From contig CAVXYG010000001.1 of assembly GCA_963766005.1 (NCBI GenBank), positions 1 to 64,000 on the forward strand: a DNA stretch of 64,000 nucleotides. The letters run 5' to 3'. The notes below the pieces were generated by a model, which ran no database searches, was not told where the DNA came from, and was given only the letters and a program-made list of their open reading frames with translations. Positions 33,977 through 42,811 of the stretch are shown here, one piece after another (the first letter of the stretch is position 1; each line of letters opens with the position of its first letter). Source of the DNA: CAVXYG01 sp963766005. Lineage in GTDB: Bacteria; Actinomycetota; Actinomycetes; S36-B12; GCA-2699445. Both the position numbers and the translations under genes were made by a program.

Positions 33977-34708
33977 TCAGCGCACCTCGGTGATCCGGTC
34001 CTTCGGGTCCACCTGGTCCAGACCGGGGGCCGCGGGTGCCGCCGTCGGCGCGCTGATCGCCTGCTCCGGCGGGCGCAGCGCCAGCATCGCCCCCGCCGGC
34101 ATCGCTTCGTCGCCGCGATTGACGACCACGGCGCCCAGCACCTCCTCCAGCGGCTCCCAGCGGTCCTCGGCCCGCGACTCCGTGGTGAAGACCGCGTGCA
34201 GGAGCCACCGGGGCCCCTCGACACCGACGAAGCGGACGTAGCGCGTCGGGCCCGGCGAACCGTCCTGCTTCTGCACGCGCAGCTGTGCGTGCAGCTCCGG
34301 GCCGTAGACGCCGGATACCTCCTCGACAATGCCGCCCTGCGCCGCCACCTGCTCGAGAATCGACGCGCGATTCTCGTCCCACATCCCGCCGCTACGGGGC
34401 GCGGCGAAGGCGCGCAGCTGCACCGAGGCGCCGTCGCGGAGCACGGTGACCGCGATGATCCGCTTGGTCTTCGGCTCCGCGTCCAAACGAATGGAGACGC
34501 CGGGGATGGGACGCAGCAGCAGCCCCCCGAGGTCCAGATATCCCGACGTGTCCTCGACCTCGCTGCTATCGAGGGGGGCATGCGCGGGCTGGTCCGGGGC
34601 CGCGTCGGCAGCCTCGTCGACTGCCTCGGCATCGGCGGTCTGCGCCGCGGCATCCTCGTTGTCGGCGGCGGCGTCCTCGGCGCGCGCACGACCCTTCTTC
34701 CTGAACAC
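33977..34708 (-). CDS. DUF3710 protein
   Basis: This is an actinobacteria-specific soluble protein of unknown function, always near dut. After an acidic disordered N-terminus (about 45 residues) the conserved core reads YLDLGGLLLRPIPGVSIRLD, SVQLRAFAAPRSGGMWDE, GPTRYVRFVGVEGPRWLL and LGAVVVNRGDEAMPAGAMLA. 243 residues from the GTG at 34708. It follows dut with a 1-bp gap. Confidence 0.9.
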   Translation of the reverse strand: MFRKKGRARAEDAAADNEDAAAQTADAEAVDEAADAAPDQPAHAPLDSSEVEDTSGYLDLGGLLLRPIPGVSIRLDAEPKTKRIIAVTVLRDGASVQLRAFAAPRSGGMWDENRASILEQVAAQGGIVEEVSGVYGPELHAQLRVQKQDGSPGPTRYVRFVGVEGPRWLLHAVFTTESRAEDRWEPLEEVLGAVVVNRGDEAMPAGAMLALRPPEQAISAPTAAPAAPGLDQVDPKDRITEVR

Positions 34709-34709
34709 T

Positions 34710-35171
34710 TCAGGCCTCCTTCATCGGGGCAGTCCCCGTCGAGCCGAACCCGCCGTCGCCCCGGTGCGATCCCGGGAGCCGCCGCACCTCATGCAACACG
34801 ACCTCGGGCACCTGTTGCACGACCAACTGGGCGATGCGGTCGCCCCGGCGCAGCGAGATGGGCCGCAGCGGGTCGGCGTTCATGAGCAGCACCGTGACCT
34901 CGCCCCGGTAGCCGGCGTCGATGGTGCCGGGAGCGTTGACCATCGTCAACCCGTGTCGCAGCGCCAGTCCGCTGCGGGGGTGCACGAAGGCGGCGTACCC
35001 GGGCGGCAGGGCCAGCCCGATCCCGGTGCCGACAGCGGCCCGCTCGCCCGGCGCGAGGACGATATCGACGGTGCTGACCAGGTCGAGCCCGGCGTCCCCC
35101 GGGTGGGCGCGACGGGGCAACGGCAGCGCCGGGTCCAACCGCACGATGAGCACATCCACGGAGTCGGTCAT
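34710..35171 (-). CDS. dut: dUTP diphosphatase
   Basis: The enzyme hydrolyses dUTP to dUMP, keeping uracil out of DNA and feeding dTMP synthesis. All five dUTPase motifs are present in the 153 residues: DAGLDL, PRSGLALRHG, GTIDAGYRGEV, RGDRIAQLVV and the C-terminal GDGGFGSTG. The ATG at 35171 overlaps the preceding thioesterase stop (ATGA). Confidence 0.96.
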   Translation of the reverse strand: MTDSVDVLIVRLDPALPLPRRAHPGDAGLDLVSTVDIVLAPGERAAVGTGIGLALPPGYAAFVHPRSGLALRHGLTMVNAPGTIDAGYRGEVTVLLMNADPLRPISLRRGDRIAQLVVQQVPEVVLHEVRRLPGSHRGDGGFGSTGTAPMKEA

Positions 35172-35755
35172 GGATTGATCTCCAGCCAGGGCCGGCGCGG
35201 TGAGGTGTCGTCCTGCGCCGCCCGCGCGACGTCGTCCCGCCTGCCGTTGTCCGCGAAGTGCGCCAGCGGCACCTGCAGGAACAGCCCTCTGGCGTGCAGG
35301 ACCGGCCGGCCGTCCACACGGCCGTCGGCGATGCTGTAGACCTTGCGCCCCGACTGGCCCGCGATCGCCGCGGTCAGCTCCACCGTGGCGCCGACCGGAA
35401 CCGGCCTGACGAAGTCCACCTCCAGCCGCGCGGTGACCGCAGGCTCCATCAGCAGCCAGTTGAGCGCCCCCATGACTTCGTCGACCGCGGAGGCCAGGAC
35501 GCCTCCATGGGCGAGGCCGGGGGCGCCTTGGTGGAACTCGCCGACGGCGAAGGTGCCGGCGACCGACAGCCCGGGGCCTGCGCTCACGCGCAACTGCAGT
35601 CCGCTGTCGTGATCGGACCCGCAGCCGAAGCACAGCCGGTAGTGGCTGGGGATCACGGTGCCGGGAGCCAGGGCAGCGTCGTCGCGGCGCGGCACGACCG
35701 CATCGTCCGGCGGCATCGTGGCGTCGCTGCCTCGCGCTGCGATGATGGAGTCCAT
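35168..35755 (-). CDS. PaaI-family hot-dog thioesterase
   Basis: The 195-residue protein has a hot-dog fold of the PaaI/4HBT type. An N-terminal extension with HYRLCFGCGSDHDSGLQL resembles the Cys-containing lead of actinobacterial members. The active site region is GAPGLAHGGVLASAVDEVMG, and VDFVRPVPVGATVELTA follows. The physiological acyl-CoA is unknown. I chose the ATG at 35755 because the longer frame upstream is antisense to the DUF3093 gene. It overlaps dut by 4 bp. Confidence 0.82.
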   Translation of the reverse strand: MDSIIAARGSDATMPPDDAVVPRRDDAALAPGTVIPSHYRLCFGCGSDHDSGLQLRVSAGPGLSVAGTFAVGEFHQGAPGLAHGGVLASAVDEVMGALNWLLMEPAVTARLEVDFVRPVPVGATVELTAAIAGQSGRKVYSIADGRVDGRPVLHARGLFLQVPLAHFADNGRRDDVARAAQDDTSPRRPWLEINP

Positions 35756-35806
35756 ACCCACGACAGTAGCGACGCCGACTGCAGCGGCCCGCAGGGAGGA
35801 ACCAGG

Positions 35807-36292
35807 ATGACCGGTGGTGTGCCCGCGGCCCTGCCCTATCGCGAGGTGCTGCTGCCGCGGCCCTGGGTATGGCTGATGCCCATCGGCTTCGCGGCGTTCC
35901 TCGGCGTTGCCTACGGATACGCCTACGGCTCGGCCGCGGGCTGGCTGGTCGGGCTCGCGACCGCTTCCGCGCTCCTGGCCTGGCTCGCGCTCGGCACCCG
36001 CACCAGTGTGGCAGTCGACGCCGGGACCGTTCGTGCGGACCGCGCGCAGCTCCCGGCCCGGTACATCGGACGGGTGCGCCCGCTGGACCCGCAGGCCACG
36101 TTCCGGGCCCGCACGGCGGCGGCGGACCCCCGCGCCTTCCTCATGCTCAGGCCATGGGCCAGCGCATCCTCGGTCGTCATGGAGGTCACCGACCCGGCCG
36201 ACCCGCATCCCTACTGGCTCATCTCCACGCGTCGGCCGCAACGCCTCGCCGATGCACTCGTGGCAGCCCGGGCAGGGGCATCGGCAGGCTAG
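35807..36292 (+). CDS. DUF3093 membrane protein
   Basis: This actinobacterial protein of unknown function has two hydrophobic segments at the N-terminus (WVWLMPIGFAAFLGVAYGYA and WLVGLATASALLAWLAL) and a soluble C-terminal part (FLMLRPWASASSVVMEVTD, PYWLISTRRPQRLADAL). GGGAGGAACCAGG precedes the ATG at 35807. 161 residues. It is divergent from the thioesterase and dut, as in many actinobacteria. Confidence 0.88.
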   Translation: MTGGVPAALPYREVLLPRPWVWLMPIGFAAFLGVAYGYAYGSAAGWLVGLATASALLAWLALGTRTSVAVDAGTVRADRAQLPARYIGRVRPLDPQATFRARTAAADPRAFLMLRPWASASSVVMEVTDPADPHPYWLISTRRPQRLADALVAARAGASAG

Positions 36293-36318
36293 ATTGGCCG
36301 ATGACCCGAGGAGGAGCG

Positions 36319-36585
36319 TTGGACAGGAACGACATGCTGCGGCTAGGTGCATCGGTCGCAGCCGCAGGGACCGTGTACGTCGCCACGAAGGCGTTGCGTG
36401 CGGGCTACTCCAAGGCGACGGGGAGCACGCCGCCCACGCCGGACGACCTCACCGCGTCGACCACCCGAGTGGTGGTCTTCGCCATCGCAACAGCAGCGTT
36501 GACCGCCATCATCCAAGTCAGCGTGCAACGTGGCGTTGCGCGGGCGATCAGCAAGTCGGAGCCGCAGGAGCCGGTCGCGGTCTGA
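36319..36585 (+). CDS. DUF4235 small membrane protein
   Basis: The 88-residue product has a first helix (LRLGASVAAAGTVYVATKAL), a hinge with TGSTPPTPDD and a second helix (VVVFAIATAALTAIIQVSV), as in DUF4235 proteins. The TTG at 36319 is preceded by GAGGAGGAGCG and looks like the SD-dependent start. An in-frame ATG at 36301 lies five bases after TAGATT and could serve a leaderless transcript, adding six residues. Function unknown. Confidence 0.7.
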   Translation: MDRNDMLRLGASVAAAGTVYVATKALRAGYSKATGSTPPTPDDLTASTTRVVVFAIATAALTAIIQVSVQRGVARAISKSEPQEPVAV

Positions 36586-36912
36586 CTCGTCGCCCGGACG
36601 GTCTGCTCCGCGGCACCGCGGTCGGGTGCCGCGGCCCGCGGGCTGCTCGGCGTTGGTGACACGCGCTGGCGGCGTTGCGAGAGCGCCTCCGCCTGCGCCG
36701 AGCGTGGCCGACGGCAGCCGTTTCGGTCGCGGATCTCGAGATTGCCGGCTGCAGTCTCACCGTCCATCACCCACGGCGACTCGCTGCGGCACCAGGAATC
36801 TCGCGGCAGCAGCAGCCCGCGATCTGCTCGCGGCCACGTCGACCCGGGAGCAAGGACAACGAGGCTTGGAACGATCACCCCGCCAATTCCGGCGCCTTAG
36901 CGACCTGCCGTG
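36586..36912. terminator. convergent intergenic region with a terminator hairpin
   Basis: No gene is seen between the convergent DUF4235 and DUF4193 genes. Soon after the DUF4235 stop, CCGCGGCACC (36608-36617) and GGTGCCGCGG (36625-36634) form a perfect 10-bp stem with a 7-nt loop. There is no U-run, as usual in high-GC actinobacteria. The rest of the region shows nothing recognisable. Confidence 0.6.
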
Positions 36913-37212
36913 TCAGTCGGCGCAGTCGCGGCAGACCTCGTGACCGGGTCCCCCGGAGACGTACTGGCTACGGTGGTGGACGAGGAAGCAGACCGAACAC
37001 GTGAACTCGTCCTGCTGCTTCGGCAGCACGCGGACGCTGAGGCTCTCCTTGGAGAGGTCTGCGCCGGGCAATTCCAGGTTCTCGGCGAGGTCGGACTCGT
37101 CGATATCGACGGCACCGGCGGCCGTTTCGGCTCGGCGCGCCTTCAGTTCCTCCAGGCTGTCGGTGGCGAGGTCCTCGTCCTTGTTGCGCGGTGCGTCGTA
37201 GTCGGTTGCCAT
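36913..37212 (-). CDS. DUF4193 zinc-ribbon protein
   Basis: The 99-residue protein is a well-conserved actinobacterial family of unknown function. The start MATDYDAPRNKDEDLATDSL is diagnostic. The C-terminus holds a zinc ribbon with CSVC and CRDC separated by HHRSQYVSGGPGHEV. The ATG at 37212 has GAGAAGGACGA upstream. The conserved neighbourhood near dut and sepH supports the call. Confidence 0.92.
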   Translation of the reverse strand: MATDYDAPRNKDEDLATDSLEELKARRAETAAGAVDIDESDLAENLELPGADLSKESLSVRVLPKQQDEFTCSVCFLVHHRSQYVSGGPGHEVCRDCAD

Positions 37213-37337
37213 TCGTCCTTCTCCACCTCGTCGCGAGTGCGCGCTGCAAGATTGCGGCCTCAAACGTCAGTCCTAGCGCCGCGATTGTGCCTCAATTCGG
37301 CACTGTCTACCAACGGGAACCGCCTGGAAGTCTGCCC

Positions 37338-37367
37338 AATCCGCTGTGAGTTTGCTGACAGCGGATT
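37338..37367. promoter_or_regulatory. 10-bp dyad in the divergent DUF4193 / gamma-CA promoter region
   Basis: AATCCGCTGT (37338-37347) and ACAGCGGATT (37358-37367) are a perfect inverted repeat separated by 10 bp (GAGTTTGCTG). It lies in the 219-bp spacer between two divergent genes, in DNA AT-richer than average, and 30 bp upstream of TAGCAT (about 37397), a likely -10 of the carbonic anhydrase gene. The arm spacing puts the half-sites about two helical turns apart, as for a dimeric repressor operator. Confidence 0.5.
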
Positions 37368-37431
37368 TCCGCACGGCCGCAGGGACCGTCAACGGATAGC
37401 ATCGCGGCAGCCAAACCGACCAGGAGCGCCC

Positions 37432-37950
37432 ATGCCGCTGTACGCCATCGGAGATCGCCGGCCCAGCATCGACCCCGCCGCGTTCGTGCACCCCGACGCC
37501 GTCATCATCGGCGACGTCACCGTCGGTCCGGAATCCACGATCTGGCCGGGTGCCGTGCTGCGCGGCGATCACGGCAGCATTCGGGTGGGCGCCCGGACCT
37601 CGGTCCAGGACGGCGCGGTCGTGCACTGCACTGCCGCCCACGACACCGTGATCGGCGACAACTGCACGATCGGCCATCGGGCGCACCTGGAGGGGTGCAC
37701 TGTCGAGGACGAGTGCCTGATCGGATCGGGCAGCGTCGTGCTGCACCGCGTCGTCGTGCACCGCGGTGCCCTGGTCGGCGCCCAGGCGCTGGTGACCAAC
37801 GATACCGACGTGCCATCGCGGGCGATGGCCCTCGGCGTGCCGGCCAGGATCCGCCCCGACGCAGTCCCCGAGGGCGAGACGCTGCGGGCAGCCGAGGTCT
37901 ACGTCCGCAACGCCCACTGGTACAACGCTGAGTTGCGCCGCCTGGACTGA
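37432..37950 (+). CDS. gamma-carbonic-anhydrase-like left-handed beta-helix protein
   Basis: The 172-residue protein is built of hexapeptide repeats typical of a left-handed beta-helix trimer. It begins MPLYAIGDRRPSIDPAAFVH. The zinc ligands of gamma-carbonic anhydrases are placed as expected (VVHCTAAHDTVIG; TIGHRAHLEGC). Later stretches are GSGSVVLHRVVVHRGALVG and GVPARIRPD. Activity is uncertain, since many such homologues lack measurable CO2 hydration. CAGGAGCGCCC precedes the ATG. Confidence 0.88.
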   Translation: MPLYAIGDRRPSIDPAAFVHPDAVIIGDVTVGPESTIWPGAVLRGDHGSIRVGARTSVQDGAVVHCTAAHDTVIGDNCTIGHRAHLEGCTVEDECLIGSGSVVLHRVVVHRGALVGAQALVTNDTDVPSRAMALGVPARIRPDAVPEGETLRAAEVYVRNAHWYNAELRRLD

Positions 37951-37957
37951 CCGGTCG

Positions 37958-38767
37958 TCAGGCGCCCTCGTGCGCGCCCGCGGCCACGAGCAGCTCCCGC
38001 AGCTGCGGGTGCACGCCGGGGGCCGAGCCGACCAGCAGGTGGCCGTCTGGCTCCGGAGCGGTCGCCCCGGTCACGATCGCACCGGCTTCCCGGGCGATCA
38101 GGGTGCCGGCCGCCGCGTCCCACGGCTGCAGGCCGCGCTCGAAATAGGCGTCGTAGCGGCCGTCGGCGAGCCAGCACAGGTCCAGCGCTGCCGCGCCGCA
38201 GCGGCGGACATCGCGCACCTCGCCGATGATCCGGGCCAGCGCCGCGCCCTGGTCGAGGCGTCGGTCGCGCCGGTAGCCGAAGCCCGTGGCCACCAGCGCC
38301 GAGCCGACCGATTCGCACCTCCGTACCGCCAGACCGCGGCGGCCGCCGCGCGACAGCGCCCATGCGCCGCCGCCCCGGGCCGCGGCGTACGTCACGCCAA
38401 GAGCCGGGACCGCTACCGCGCCCGCCGCTGCCCCGTCCGGGCCTGTCGCGGCAACGGACACCGCCCACAGGGGCATGCCGTACAGGTAGTTCACCGTCCC
38501 GTCGAGCGGGTCGATCACCCAGCGCACGCCGGAGGACCCGGGCCGCTCCCCTCCCTCCTCGCCGAGGATCGCGTCATGGGGGCGGTGCCGCAGCAGGTGC
38601 TCGACGATGGCCTGCTCGCTGGCGGTGTCCATCTGCGTGACCACATCGGTCGGGGAGCTCTTCGCATCGACCTGCCGTGCCCCCGGCTGGCCCGCCAGGA
38701 GCAGTTGTCCGCCGAGATCCGCGGCCGCGATGGCGAGGGAGAGGAGATCCTCGGGCTGTGCGCTCAT
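37958..38767 (-). CDS. inositol-monophosphatase family protein
   Basis: The 269-residue Mg-dependent phosphatase has the family motifs: metal-binding ILGEEGGE, WVIDPLDGTVNYLYGMP and the C-terminal LQPWDAAAGTLIAREAGA. Substrates in actinobacteria include myo-inositol phosphate (for phosphatidylinositol or mycothiol), histidinol phosphate or NADP; the sequence does not decide. It overlaps the ferrochelatase gene by 4 bp and lies convergent to the gamma-CA gene. Confidence 0.88.
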   Translation of the reverse strand: MSAQPEDLLSLAIAAADLGGQLLLAGQPGARQVDAKSSPTDVVTQMDTASEQAIVEHLLRHRPHDAILGEEGGERPGSSGVRWVIDPLDGTVNYLYGMPLWAVSVAATGPDGAAAGAVAVPALGVTYAAARGGGAWALSRGGRRGLAVRRCESVGSALVATGFGYRRDRRLDQGAALARIIGEVRDVRRCGAAALDLCWLADGRYDAYFERGLQPWDAAAGTLIAREAGAIVTGATAPEPDGHLLVGSAPGVHPQLRELLVAAGAHEGA

Positions 38768-39801
38768 CGGTCCATCGTGCCCGACTTCCCGCGCGGAGCC
38801 ACCGGCAAGCAGCAGTCCACCGGGCAGCGCGGCAGCGGCCCGCGCTCGCGGAACGACGGGAACGGCTCGCCATCGGCGTACTCGGCGACCAGATCGGTCA
38901 GCACCTCCAGGAACCGGTCGTCGGTGCCCACCGTGGGCGTCCGGACGACGGCCAGGCCCAGGTCGCGGCCGTCAGCCACAGCCACCGTGTCGAGGTCCCA
39001 CAGCACCTCGATGTGATCCGACACGAAGCCCAGCGGCACGAGTACCACGCCGGTGAAGCCGTCCTCGTGGGCGGTTGCGAGGCGGTCGGAGACGTCCGGC
39101 TCCAGCCACGGCTGGTGCGGCGGCCCCGAGCGTGACTGGTAGCACAGGTCCCAGGCCAGGCCGTCCGGCAGCGTCGCCATCACCGCCGAGGCCAGCTGCA
39201 GGTGCTGGGCGACGTAGGCACCGGTCCCGCCCGGTCCCGCAGCGCGGGCGGCGGCCTCCGGGATCGAGTGGGTCGAGAACAGCACGAGCACGCGCTCCTG
39301 ATCGGCCAGCCGCGCCAGCCCGGACCGCACGCTGTCGGCCCAGATGTCGAGCATGAGCGGGTGGTCGAAGAACGGGTGCGCCTTCACCACCTCGGGCCCG
39401 CCGCCCACCTCTTCGGCAGCCGCCGCGATGTCCTGCCGATACTGACGGCAGCCGGAGAAGGAACTGAAGGCGGAGGTCACGACGGACACCGCGGAGCGCA
39501 CGCCGTCGGCCTCCATCTCGCGCAGCGCGTCGGCGATGAACGGCCGGCTGTTCCGGTTGCCCCAGTACAGCGACAGGTCAGGCCAGCGCTGCCGCAGCAC
39601 CGGCTCCCAACGGCGCAGGAGTTGACGGTGGAACTCGTTGATGGGCGACACGCCCCCGAAATGGTCGTAGTGGCGACCCACCTCGACCAGCCGCTCGTCG
39701 GGGATGTGCTTGCCTGCCGTGACGCGGCGCAGGAACGGCAGCACCTCATCGGGCCCCTCGGGACCGCCGAATCCGATGAGCAGCACAGCGTGATTCGTCA
39801 T
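38764..39801 (-). CDS. hemH: ferrochelatase (coproporphyrin III type)
   Basis: The enzyme inserts iron into the porphyrin; in actinobacteria it works on coproporphyrin III (CpfC). From the ATG at 39801 the protein starts MTNHAVLLIGFGGPEGPDEV. Family stretches include HYDHFGGVSPINEFHRQLL, YWGNRNSRPFIADALREM, TSAFSSFSGCRQYRQDI, LFSTHSIPE (active-site His) and CYQSRSGPPHQPWLEPDV with VLVPLGFVSDHIEVLWDLD. Cysteines near the C-terminus (CPVDCC), with one in SGCRQY, may hold the [2Fe-2S] cluster found in actinobacterial enzymes. 345 residues. Confidence 0.94.
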   Translation of the reverse strand: MTNHAVLLIGFGGPEGPDEVLPFLRRVTAGKHIPDERLVEVGRHYDHFGGVSPINEFHRQLLRRWEPVLRQRWPDLSLYWGNRNSRPFIADALREMEADGVRSAVSVVTSAFSSFSGCRQYRQDIAAAAEEVGGGPEVVKAHPFFDHPLMLDIWADSVRSGLARLADQERVLVLFSTHSIPEAAARAAGPGGTGAYVAQHLQLASAVMATLPDGLAWDLCYQSRSGPPHQPWLEPDVSDRLATAHEDGFTGVVLVPLGFVSDHIEVLWDLDTVAVADGRDLGLAVVRTPTVGTDDRFLEVLTDLVAEYADGEPFPSFRERGPLPRCPVDCCLPVAPRGKSGTMDR

Positions 39802-40034
39802 GATCCGATAGTGCGCCCTGCCCCGACCCGCCGCCGCTTCGGGCGCTGTTGCCGCAGGGATCGGCGGCGGCGCCGAGCGAACCCTTTCGCCGCCGCTGCC
39901 GCCGAGGCGGCGATCGGCAACGGCGGCCGCGCCGCGATGTCGCCGACGAGCCGCTGTGGTGTGCAAAGATGGGCGGGCTGCCGGCCGATGCGCGAAGGGG
40001 TCGCCGGCGGGGGCGAGGTGTTCGGAGGGGCGCG

Positions 40035-40943
40035 ATGCAGGAGTTGACGTTCGTAGGCCTGGCGGAGGACGGATCCCGGCTGCTACTGGCGCTGCCCGAC
40101 GGCCGACGATTCGCGCTGCCGATCGACGAGCGGCTGCGGGCCGCGACGCGCGGGGTCGCCCGTCCGGGACAGATGAGGATGCCCACCGAGGTGATGCGTC
40201 CCAAGGACCTCCAGGCCCGGCTGCGGGCGGGAGCCACGACGGAGGAAGTCGCCGAGTCCTCGGGGTGGCCGCTGGACCGTGTCGAGGCGTTCGCGGTCCC
40301 GGTCATGCAGGAGCGCAGTTTCGTCGCCCAGCGCGCCCGAGCGTCATTGATCCGCTATCAGGACGGCGAGCTGCCGCTGGAGGGCGTCGTCGCCCATCGG
40401 CTCGCCGAGCGCGGCATCGCTGCCGACGACTTCCGCTGGGACGCCTGGCGCGGCGAGGACGGCCGCTGGACCCTGCTGCTGGCCTATCCGGCCGGTCGCG
40501 GAGATCAAGTGGCCACGTGGCTGTTCGATCTGGAATCGCGCACGCTGCAGCCGGTGGACGAGGAGGCGGCATGGCTGACCGAGTACCACGCGGATCCGGC
40601 AGGTGCCGTCCCCGCGACGCCCCACGCGGACCCCGACGAGCCCGGAGCACTCATCGTCAACCTGCCGCCGGCCAAGGACCGGGCGTCAGAAGGGGACAGC
40701 AGCCGTCACCCTGCCCTGCGGCGCCAGTCCGGGCCGCGAACGGCCTCGCCGGCGTCGGCCTCGGCCGAGCCGCCGAGCCCGACGCAGGACGAGGCACCCG
40801 GGCACGACGCCGAGCGCGCACCTGAGGATCCGGCGCGGGACACGGCCGAGGCAGCGCAGGAGCGCTCCCGCGGCAAACGGGCGACGGTGCCGAGCTGGGA
40901 CGAGATCCTCTTCGGCGGCTCTTCCGAGGACGACAGTTCCTAG
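40035..40943 (+). CDS. sepH: septation protein SepH
   Basis: SepH (former DUF3071) binds and stimulates FtsZ assembly during septation in actinobacteria. The 302-residue product begins MQELTFVGLAEDGSRLLLAL. The N-terminal domain includes a helix-turn-helix-like stretch (AGATTEEVAESSGWPLDRVE) and SFVAQRARAS. A disordered Pro/Glu/Ala middle ends in the conserved C-terminal motif RGKRATVPSWDEILFG. GGAGGGGCGCG precedes the ATG at 40035; upstream frame extensions are not protein-like. Confidence 0.95.
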   Translation: MQELTFVGLAEDGSRLLLALPDGRRFALPIDERLRAATRGVARPGQMRMPTEVMRPKDLQARLRAGATTEEVAESSGWPLDRVEAFAVPVMQERSFVAQRARASLIRYQDGELPLEGVVAHRLAERGIAADDFRWDAWRGEDGRWTLLLAYPAGRGDQVATWLFDLESRTLQPVDEEAAWLTEYHADPAGAVPATPHADPDEPGALIVNLPPAKDRASEGDSSRHPALRRQSGPRTASPASASAEPPSPTQDEAPGHDAERAPEDPARDTAEAAQERSRGKRATVPSWDEILFGGSSEDDSS

Positions 40944-41038
40944 CACGACCGGCGTCATCGGGGCCGTGATGGCCGGAGCCCGACCGGGCATCACGCGCAG
41001 CCCGGCGCCCGTCGCTGCCACGGCTATCCCGCAGCCGC

Positions 41039-42178
41039 CTATCCCGCCATCCATGCCAGCAGCGGCACGCGACGCTCGACGTCGGTGAGCCCGCCGTGCT
41101 GTCCACGCAGCCCGGAGACGATGGAATCGAAGTGCTCGCTGACCAGGGCCACGTTGGCGACGGGCAGGGCCAGCACGTCGCCGATGCGCTCCTCGATACC
41201 CGGGGCCACCTCGCCGAACAGGCCCGCGGCCAGCGCGGCGTCGCGCGTGAGGACGACTGCGGCAGACCCCAGGGCATCCCGCCACCGCAGCGCGATCTCG
41301 TGGGGGTCCGCCGTCGGCTTGGCGTAGAGGTGCCGCATCCGGGGCTCGCCGGCCATCCGACGGAGCCCATCGCTGAACGGATGCCCGTCCACGCAGATCC
41401 GAGCGCTATCCGGGCAGTTGACCATGCCGTGGTCGCCGGTCACCAGGAGCAGCGTCCGCGGCGGCAGCCGATCCGCGAGCTGCCGGACGGCGAGATCGGT
41501 GTACTGCAGGTCCAGCCTCCACTGCGGCGAGCCCGCGCCGTGGATGTGCCCCGACTTGTCGACGGTCGGGAAGTAGCCGTAGACCAGGGCCGGCGCAGGG
41601 TCGGCGGCCGCGGCGGCAAGGGCGACCACCGCCTCACCCGGCGAATCCGCGCCGACATAGCGGGCGCCGCGCAGCGCTGATCGGGTCAGGCCGCTGCTGG
41701 CATAGTCCCGCGGCGCCACGACAGTGGCAGCGATCCCGATGCTGGCGACCTGCTCGAACACGGTGGGCTCGGGCTGCACCACCTGCGGGCTCGGCCGGTC
41801 CCGCCATCCCAGGGGGAACAGGACGTTGTCGATCTCGGGCAGCCAGAAGGACGCGCCGACGATCCCGTGGCTGCCCGGGGCGAGCCCGGTACCGAGCGAG
41901 GTCAGGCTGGCGGCCGTCGTGCTGGGGAAGGCCGCATCGATCCCCTCGGCCAGCACGTGCTCCATCCGCGACAGGAACGGAGCGGCCTCGTGATGCGCTC
42001 CCAGCAGCTCGTGTCCCAGACCGTCGACGAGCAGGACGACGACACGGTCGGCCGAGGGCATCGGCAGCACCGGCGGCTGTCGTGCCAGGACGGCCGCGGC
42101 CGAGGGCAGCACCTGGGTGAGGCAGGCCGCCGCGTAGTCCGGCGGCGCCCAGGGCAAGTCCGGTGAGCGGGGGTTCAC
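41039..42178 (-). CDS. alkaline-phosphatase-superfamily (nucleotide pyrophosphatase/PDE-type) protein
   Basis: The 379-residue protein has the metal sites of the alkaline phosphatase superfamily: VVVLLVDGLGHELL (Asp), FPSTTAASLTSLGTGLAPGSHG (Thr nucleophile), TVDKSGHIHG (Asp and His) and LLVTGDHGMVN (Asp-His). It has no signal peptide, so it is cytoplasmic. Substrate unknown. The GTG at 42178 overlaps the DUF5998 stop, and this pair next to sepH is common in actinobacteria. Confidence 0.88.
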   Translation of the reverse strand: MNPRSPDLPWAPPDYAAACLTQVLPSAAAVLARQPPVLPMPSADRVVVLLVDGLGHELLGAHHEAAPFLSRMEHVLAEGIDAAFPSTTAASLTSLGTGLAPGSHGIVGASFWLPEIDNVLFPLGWRDRPSPQVVQPEPTVFEQVASIGIAATVVAPRDYASSGLTRSALRGARYVGADSPGEAVVALAAAAADPAPALVYGYFPTVDKSGHIHGAGSPQWRLDLQYTDLAVRQLADRLPPRTLLLVTGDHGMVNCPDSARICVDGHPFSDGLRRMAGEPRMRHLYAKPTADPHEIALRWRDALGSAAVVLTRDAALAAGLFGEVAPGIEERIGDVLALPVANVALVSEHFDSIVSGLRGQHGGLTDVERRVPLLAWMAG

Positions 42179-42759
42179 TGCAACCCGTGACCGGTCGCCT
42201 CGGACAGCGCCTCGGCGAACTGCAGCGCCTGCGCGACCACGCGCGCTCCGTCTGCGGCCTCGCTCACGCGCAGCGAGAGGTCGTCGTTGGACGCGGCACC
42301 GGTATAGCCGTGGTCGGCATCGCAGTTGGGGTCGCCGCAGGTGGCGGGTTCCAGGTCGATCCGGCTGACCGCGCCCCATCCGATCGTGAGCATCACCTCG
42401 CGGGCCGCGCCGCCGAGCCGGTGCTCTGCCGGGTTCGTCACGACTCGCGTCACCACTACCGACTGCACCTGCTGCAGGCGTACCGCCTCGGTCGAGGTCG
42501 TCGCGTACGGCTCGGTGTACGTCCCATCAGGCGGGTGCTCATCGGTGTGCGAGACGAACAGCCGGCTCGGCGTGAGCACCAGGACCGTCATGTGCCGCCG
42601 CAGCTCTTCGTTGTCGAATGTGGCCTCGTGCTGGACGAGATAGGCCTTGACCGGCTCGCCGCCCAGGGCCGTGGCCATCGCATCGGCGACCAGATCCGGG
42701 TAGTACCCGGTCTTGTCGATATCGCGCCGCAGACGATGCATGAGGGCTGCGTCAGTCAT
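42175..42759 (-). CDS. DUF5998 protein
   Basis: The 194-residue protein starts at MTDAALMHRLRRDIDKTGYY and matches the actinobacterial family that precedes the sepH-linked phosphatase. Typical stretches are AYLVQHEATFDNEELRRHMT, VLTPSRLFVSHTDEHPPDG and DPNCDADHGYTGAASNDDLS. Function unknown. The frame extends upstream to 42819, but the ATG at 42759 is where homology begins. It overlaps the phosphatase gene by 4 bp. Confidence 0.88.
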   Translation of the reverse strand: MTDAALMHRLRRDIDKTGYYPDLVADAMATALGGEPVKAYLVQHEATFDNEELRRHMTVLVLTPSRLFVSHTDEHPPDGTYTEPYATTSTEAVRLQQVQSVVVTRVVTNPAEHRLGGAAREVMLTIGWGAVSRIDLEPATCGDPNCDADHGYTGAASNDDLSLRVSEAADGARVVAQALQFAEALSEATGHGLQ

Positions 42760-42811
42760 ACCGGTAGTCTCCCATTCCCGCGGCCCTGGTCGGTCGCGGG
42801 CGCGGCGGAAC

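Noticed and set aside
36586..36912. Small genes between the DUF4235 and DUF4193 genes
   Set aside because: Open frames on both strands lack starts with ribosome binding sites and look like noise; only a terminator hairpin is supported.
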